64,000 bases of DNA, from positions 50,848 to 114,847 of the forward strand of contig NMRB01000819.1 in assembly GCA_002633025.1 (NCBI GenBank), given 5' to 3'. The first letter of the stretch is position 1. Every line of letters begins with the position of its first letter. The notes below the pieces were generated by a model, which was not told the origin of the DNA, searched no databases, and saw only the letters and a list, made by a program, of their open reading frames with translations. Positions 58,512 through 64,000 of the stretch are shown here, one piece after another. The position numbers were made by a program, and so were the translations under genes. The DNA is from Notospermus geniculatus. Lineage: Eukaryota > Nemertea > Pilidiophora > Heteronemertea > Lineidae.

Positions 58512-59794
58512 GGGGGGTTATTCACTAAAGCCACGCAGACGTTTGCGAGCCCGCTAAGCGCACGCAAACCGAACGCACGCTATTCTGCTTGTTTCACAAA
58601 GGCCACGCTAGTTAGCAAGAGTGCGCAATTCAGCACGCTAATGAGAATATTTTGCGTCTCCGAAAAAGGTCCCGCAAACGCCACGCAAGCCTGTCGCTTT
58701 ATAAAAATGGCTTTGTTTCTCGCTGCAGAGGAATATGCTTGCCGACAAATTCGTCGAAATAGGATATTGCGAGATAGAAATTCTATCTACCGATATCTAG
58801 GGGGGTTTATTCCAAGAATAAACCCCCTAGATATCGGGTGGCCCAAAAAAAACATGCCGAAATTCAAATCTTGATTTCTCAACAACTGACCATTATAATT
58901 CAATGAAATTTGGTACCGTATCGTTTAAAGATGTTTTGTTTAACGTGTGAAAGATTTTCATTGATACCTTTGGTATTAGGACCGTATCACTCAATTCAAA
59001 AATTATGGTAAAAAATGCGATTCCGGAATCCGATAAGAAACGGGTGAATAAAAACATCCCGAATTTAAATTTTAATTTCTCAAAAGCGCTTTACTACAAC
59101 TCACTGAAATTTCGTCGAACAGTAGGCCTACTCCATGATATTGCCATAGTGAAAGTGTCACCCCCAAAGCTTTGGTGTCTACGCCGTGGCGCTCATTACT
59201 AAAACCAATATTGGAATCTAGCGTTTCGATGTTTCACCAGTGGTCTCTTAAAATATGATCAACGATTACTATGGTTTTTATTTTTGCTACCACAGTCTTA
59301 ATATCAAAGCTATTGAGTTTAAACTTTCGTGTATTAGAAGCATTGCCGTGGAACAGTATTGAATGAATTTCCAGTGGGTTACAATGAATAGTTATTGAGA
59401 AATAGAAATTTAAAGTTCGGAGATGGGTTGGAACACGAAACACGACTATAATATTTGCGATTTACGTGCACTCTCGATTAGGAGTCGAAATTATTCTGCC
59501 ACAAAGTTATGGCATTTTACGATTTGCAAACGTCTATCAAAGCGTTTTTATCAAGGATGTCTACAGCGGACTGCAATTCATTCTGGTAGTTGATGCCGGA
59601 GTCGAGTCGGAAAACTGTGCAACCTTTGTAATGACCAATTATGTCAGTTTGCGTGTCCGCTAATAGCGTTGTGTAAGCGGGTGGTTTTGTGAATACCACG
59701 CTACGCCAAGTTAGCGATCCCGCAAAGTCCACGCAAACGCTACGCTAACTCCACGCAACGCAAAAATTAGCGTGGGCTTAATGAATAACCCCCC
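58512..59794. mobile_element. Foldback element with GGGGGGTTATTCA ends
   Basis: GGGGGGTTATTCAC and TGAATAACCCCCC are the ends, followed inward by GCGTTTGC/ACGCAAA-type arms. No clear target duplication seen. No domain recognised in the interior frames. It carries the hairpin at 58791-58839. Confidence 0.7.
58791..58839. repeat. Near-perfect 49-bp palindrome
   Basis: CGATATCTAGGGGGGTTTAT is followed by its complement ATAAACCCCCTAGATATCG with a short centre. A small hairpin, or the remains of an insertion. Confidence 0.75.
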
Positions 59795-60062
59795 TGATAC
59801 TTCCATGATATATTCACTTTTCCTTAAAACTTTTCGATCCAACAGGCTTATTACGCCTCAAAGTATCACATCCACAGTTGAAAAGCAAAGACTGATAGCT
59901 AGCTGACTACCGGTACCGAGAAAACAAGAAAAAACCTACTCTAAATTCCCACTGGGAATACCTGTCCCATTCCTGAACTCGGAAAAATGACCAAATCCTA
60001 AGTTGAAAATATCGCACCGGTGTCATTCTTTGCCATGCTCGGGAGTGGTGCGAGTAAAGCGG

Positions 60063-61359
60063 GGAATCCACCATTGATTTTGCGTTGCGACTCGCTTTGC
60101 AACTGGGTTGCGTTGCAACTGGGCACTCGATCGCCGATCGAGAATCAGCAGTGGATTAGCTACGTGATTTCCGCCAGTGGCGAAGATGTGATCAATTTCA
60201 GTCGCCGACCGGTATCGGTTCCTTGCGCTCGTATTCAACTTATTAGATAAAATCGCGGGTTGCAAGGTGCAGCGCAGTCATGCCTCGACAGATAACCCAA
60301 AAGAATTGCGCAATTTCAACACGTGATTTTCGATTCCCGCCGACCAAAGCAGGAATTAGGCCTATTCCTACAACATGGCTGAAGACGAGGACCTGCAGGG
60401 CTGGAGTAGAGCCCGAATAGAGAAGCTAGTGCAACTCTATCGGGACTCTCCAGTCCTGTACGACGTAACGGCCCCGGGCTATGCCCACTGAAGACGAGGA
60501 CCAGCAGGGCTGGAGTAGAGCCCGAATAGAGAAGCTAGTGCAACTCTATCGGGACTCTCCAGTCCTGTACGACGTAACGACCCCGGGCTATGCCCGGAGA
60601 AATAAAAAAGCTATGCATTATGCCAAATGTGCGATTTTAACACTATCCGAGGATGTTTTAATTCTTTTTTTAAAAAATGAAACTGTTCAAAGACACCTTG
60701 AAAGGCCAAGGCCTATGTGCCTCGACATATTAACCCCTACCTGAAGGAGTTCATTTTGAAGTTTAAAAGCCGTGTTGCATTGGTCCTGGTCACGGCGATC
60801 GGCAATCCAAGGACGCACCCAAACTGACACTAACTTGTCTCTTGCGTTTTCGTTGCAAGTGATCGAGCAGGATGTAATCTTCGTCCTCTTGCTCAAGCAG
60901 GGGCGCAGCGGCGATGATGGGCCGGGTCCGGTTGTCCATGGTTAGGCCTACGCAGTTAGACCACGACTGTAAAGATCTGGCAAATGTTTACCAACCAAGT
61001 TCATAGGCCAAGGTTATAAAACCAAAGGAAGCTAATAAGAGGGCAGTAACATTGCATAATCTGAATTGTGATCCAAACATTGTTGCTTGTTGAATAAGGA
61101 AATGAAGCCAGCCCCACATGATTGAAACTCTCGACGGCTGTTTTGAACAGTCAAGGTAAAACTGCTCACGATCGCAACGGAACGCAATAGTGGACCAGCA
61201 TTGCCACCTTGCGGTCCTGTCTATACTTTTCGAACGCAAGCAAAAGCAAGTTCGATCGCCAGTTGCAATGCAGCGCATCGGGAATCAGATCGCAAAGCAG
61301 AATCAGGTTGCAAAGCGAGTCGCGACGCAACGCAACGCAGAAAATCAGCAGTGGATTCC
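60063..61359. mobile_element. GGAATCCAC-ended element carrying MADF gene fragments
   Basis: The ends GGAATCCACCATTGATTTTG and AAAATCAGCAGTGGATTCC are imperfect inverted repeats with subterminal GTTGCG/CGCAAC words. The MADF fragments at 60374-60744 lie inside. PIF/Harbinger elements are known to carry a second, Myb/SANT- or MADF-like gene, so this is probably a non-autonomous relative. A second copy of the family follows at 61374-62104. Confidence 0.65.
60374..60744 (+). pseudogene. MADF-domain gene fragment, tandemly duplicated
   Basis: Two copies of about 108 bp run in tandem. The first (from 60374) reads MAEDEDLQGWSRARIEKL, continues through LVQLYRDSPVLYDV and stops at a TGA. The second (from 60481) repeats this and runs on through VTTPGYARRNKKAMH before losing similarity. 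The IEKLVQLYRDSPVLYDVTTP part matches the start of a MADF DNA-binding domain. The domain is incomplete, and the first copy is cut by a stop at the duplication joint. Confidence 0.7.
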
Positions 61360-61373
61360 TAGCTTTAAAGCTA

Positions 61374-62104
61374 GGAATCCACTGCTGATTTTCTTAGAAG
61401 GAGTATTAAAAGTGGGATTTCATTGTCGCAATTATGATATTTTCCCGGGGATATTTTTCGTGTTCGCGGGTTTGGTGGAGCTGTATCATAATCCCCGAGG
61501 CCACCTCATAACCGAGAGAGCTCACTAGTTGGTCATCTCGTTTGGGTTGGTGTCATTTACACCGTGATATGTAGCCACGCGATCGAATGTGTGAATACAT
61601 GTATTTTAGGAGACATATCGAGATCAATTTTTATGGCAACTTCATCCGACCATGATATGGACAGGTTTTCTGATCATTCGGCATTGTTTACCACTTTTCC
61701 AGGTGTCTTTCTGGAAGGAAAACATGGTCTTGTCATAGGAGTCGCACTAAATCTAGTTAATGTAAATGATGGCAAACTGAGTCGTGTAGATCTAAAAAAT
61801 AACAGCTGTTTTCATGGAAGAATCACCACCTCTGCTTCACAAGCGCGCGCCCTAAACGCATCTTCCGTTACTAAATAACAAAAACGTGTCTGTTCCCTGT
61901 AACAATCTTCTCCTATCAAGAAAACGATGAGGGCTAGCTTGATCTTTGCCCCACCGTTTGAGGCTAATCATTCAGTGTAAGCCGTAATGATATACTCCTT
62001 TTTTCTCCGCAAATGCAGCGCATCGGGAATCAGATCGCAAAGCAGAATCAGGTTGCAAAGCGAGTCGCGACGCAACGCAACGCAGAAAATCAGCAGTGGA
62101 TTCC
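61374..62104. mobile_element. Second copy of the GGAATCCAC-ended element
   Basis: GGAATCCACTGCTGATTTTC begins it. It ends with an 85-bp block (62020-62104) nearly identical to the end of the first copy (61275-61359). It contains a 104-codon open frame (61564-61878) without any recognised domain. Only 14 bp (TAGCTTTAAAGCTA) separate the two copies. Confidence 0.65.
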
Positions 62105-62108
62105 TTGC

Positions 62109-62729
62109 TTAAAGGAAAGGTAAACCCTGGCCAAAACCTTCGTTCTGTAGGTTTTCTGTATATAGATAAAGCCCTGAAAAAAATTACTGATAATACGCCG
62201 TATAAGAATAAAGAGCAATTTTGATGTTTTTAGCCAATTCATGAAGCGCGCCATTCATGTCTAATTACCGCCGTCTCTCGCGAGGACTAGCGCGATTATG
62301 ACGTTTTGCCCACCCATACAATACCATCATGGCGGCTTTGTTGCATTGTTTGCATGCCGCGGATTGGGATCAAATTGATCAGTGACTGCGATATTCCATT
62401 TCGCAGATTTAATCGCGGCCATACGACAGAAAACGAAAACTCGCACCATGCACAATCAAGCTGTTCAGCGAAGTGCATCATGTGCGTATGTAGGCCTGTG
62501 TGTATGTACATGATGTATGTGTGTGTATAGGCCTGCTATTGTTTGGGTGGCGCACTCGTCACTTCCGGTTGAAAGAAAACGCGAACCCAGCGAAGCGGGC
62601 TGCCGATTTTTTATCACTAAAAAACTATATGTAGGTTCAGTGTACAAGGCTGATCACTTGCATAGTTTTTTTTTTATACTTAATGGTTCTATACATACTC
62701 TAAAATCCCAGGGTTTACCTTTCCTTTAA
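62109..62729. mobile_element. TTAA-flanked element
   Basis: TTAAAGGAAAGGTAAACCC at the left and GGGTTTACCTTTCCTTTAA at the right. If TTAA is the target, this fits a piggyBac- or Kolobok-type non-autonomous element. No transposase inside. Confidence 0.75.
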
Positions 62730-62736
62730 GTGGACA

Positions 62737-62880
62737 GGGGCCGGTTGCACAAAACTCATGTTAGCGCTAACATGGTGTTAGCGCTAACTTTTATGTTCGA
62801 TGACGTCAAAATCCATTGTCATTTTACGTCATTTAACACGATGTTAGCGCTAACATGAGTTTTGTGCAACCCAGCCCAGG
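62737..62880. mobile_element. Foldback MITE, ACAAAACTCATGTTAGCGC family, copy 3
   Basis: GGGGCCGGTTGCACAAAACTC to GAGTTTTGTGCAACCCAGCC with paired GTTAGCGCTAAC words; the cleanest of the three copies in the window. Confidence 0.8.
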
Positions 62881-63091
62881 GCATTAGGCCTACTGTTTCT
62901 GACCATACCCCCACCCCGTTATCTTCAACTCAGGATTTAGTCATTTTTTCCTAGTTCAGGAATGGGACAGGTAAGTGGGAATTTAGAGTATGTTGCAATA
63001 CTTATGGCCAGTGAGTGTACCATGAATTACAGTGCCTGATGTCTGGACTCCTGCCTCGTACGGCCGCACGTGTACAATTTACCTGACGTAT

Positions 63092-63405
63092 ATGGTAGGC
63101 CGGAGTGGACTTAATTCTTATTTAATGGACCCATTAAATGTTATTTTATGGATACATATATTCGGCAATTAATGGGTCCATATACCGGCGGAAGTTCGTG
63201 TTGGAATTAATGGGTCCATATATTCGAATTAATGGGTCCATATATTCGAATTAATGGGTCCATATATTCGAATTAATGAGTCCATATAAAAACAATACGC
63301 TATTGGCTGAAATAATGGGCCCATTAATTGCCCGAATATATGTATCCATAAAATAACATTTAATGGGTCCATTAAATAAGAATTAAGTCCACTCCGGCCT
63401 ACCAT
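63092..63405. mobile_element. Foldback element with internal 23-bp tandem repeats
   Basis: ATGGTAGGCCGGAGTGGACT pairs with AGTCCACTCCGGCCTACCAT and the arms continue for about 85 bp. Inside, AATTAATGGGTCCATATATTC-like units repeat about four times (about 63203-63285). Confidence 0.85.
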
Positions 63406-63502
63406 AGACGTATTCCACCGCTGGTATGTATTGTTACATTTGGATAATTGGCTAGAGAATGCCTGCCTGAAATGGGGCTCGTTGTTTTTATGACTAGCAC
63501 CT

Positions 63503-63840
63503 GTTTTTCACTTCAAAACATTTACCAACACATTTGAAATGCAAGTAGGAACAAGCAGTTCAAAACTATGTAGGGCCTACAACAAAGCAGGGCCTTGATG
63601 GAGCCGTATCGAGCCAGTACAAATGTTGTGTGACGCAGTTCTTGCTTGTCACAATGAAAAACATCACGTGTTCCGAAATCCGTAGTTAGATACCAACTCA
63701 TGAGAGTCTCAGCAGGTCGTTGGCGTAAGAAAGAGAATTTATGATGCCATCGGACCTTGATGGAGTTTGCTTTTTGCATTACAATGAAGAATAACGCGTC
63801 AACTACCGATTAAGTGTATAATAACAGAGTTGGTAACTTG
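63503..63840. repeat. Conserved 5' flank of the GPCR family, copy C (displaced)
   Basis: GTTTTTCACTTCAAAACATT, AAGCAGTTCAAAACTATG and GTTGGTAACTTGA match the flanks of the 31.6- and 52-kb receptors, more diverged. It is 5 kb from the 57-kb receptor, with transposons between. The window ends in a G-run (63985-64000), probably a contig edge or low-quality stretch. Confidence 0.65.
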
Positions 63841-64000
63841 ATACAATGCAGTCAGTCACACATATTGGTACAAAGGTTTTAGAGTTAATTTTTTGCTTGA
63901 TGAACACCAAACCTGTCGGACAAAAAGCAGTCATCATGCATTTGTGTATATGATTTATCGAGTCGACATGTGCGAATTCGAAATGGGGGGGGGGGGGGGG

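Larger units (their letters stand above)
57950..63017. mobile_element. Nested transposon stack bounded by Tc1-type ends
   Basis: CACTCACTGGCCATAAGTAT at the left and its complement at the right are flanked by TA (57948-57949 and 63018-63019). A second inverted block (CTCTAAATTCCCACT near 59938, complement near 62975-62990) shows that the original arm was longer and was split by about 1.95 kb inserted between 57978 and 59937, which includes the 58512-59794 element. More elements fill the centre. It separates the GPCR at 57 kb from its conserved upstream flank at 63.5 kb. Confidence 0.75.

Noticed and set aside
61564-61878. 104-codon open frame in the second GGAATCCAC-ended element
   Set aside because: Kept only as an open frame in the element note; no domain recognised and no support as a gene.

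Overview
This window looks like nuclear DNA from an animal, probably a marine invertebrate. The support is spliced genes with GT-AG introns, single-exon rhodopsin-like GPCR genes, many short inverted-repeat transposons, (GTC)n microsatellites and dense AGGCCT and GTACATGTAC words. A deuterostome such as an echinoderm, hemichordate or cephalochordate is my guess from the lineage-expanded single-exon GPCRs and the word bias; it is not proven. There are no operons and nothing bacterial.

Layout. 1-2.1 kb: one intact GPCR on the minus strand. 3-16 kb: a repeat field with inverted-repeat elements, a retrotransposon Gag with a probable 5' LTR and primer-binding site (8.4-9.9 kb), a 68-bp telomere-like tandem repeat, a tRNA-derived SINE and a Ty3/gypsy reverse-transcriptase scrap. 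16.6-17.6 kb: a second, unrelated GPCR on the plus strand. 18-24 kb: a broken LINE and a long inverted array of a dispersed repeat. 25-33 kb: a GPCR relic torn apart by transposons, a decayed hAT transposase, then an intact GPCR. 37.3-43.3 kb: a spliced Tc1/mariner-type transposase gene (plus strand). 44.5-48.9 kb: a spliced gene of unknown function encoding an acidic protein with an RGG-rich box (minus strand, convergent with the transposase gene). 52.1-53.1 kb: a GPCR relic. 56.9-58.0 kb: a nearly intact GPCR with one frameshift before TM7. 58-63 kb: a nested stack of transposons that has pushed that gene's conserved upstream flank about 5 kb away.

Four GPCR copies (25.0-27.9, 31.6-32.6, 52.1-53.1 and 56.9-58.0 kb, all minus strand) form one paralogous family. 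At least three share a conserved 5' flank, so gene and upstream region were duplicated together. One is intact, one differs by one base in an A-run, and two are dead. The family resembles, in organisation only, the rapidly expanding single-exon rhodopsin GPCR families known from sea urchin. The two most unusual items are the intron-rich acidic/RGG gene, with a duplicated exon module and a GC donor, and the intron-containing Tc1-type transposase gene. All exon models come from reading splice sites and reading frame only; no homology search was run.
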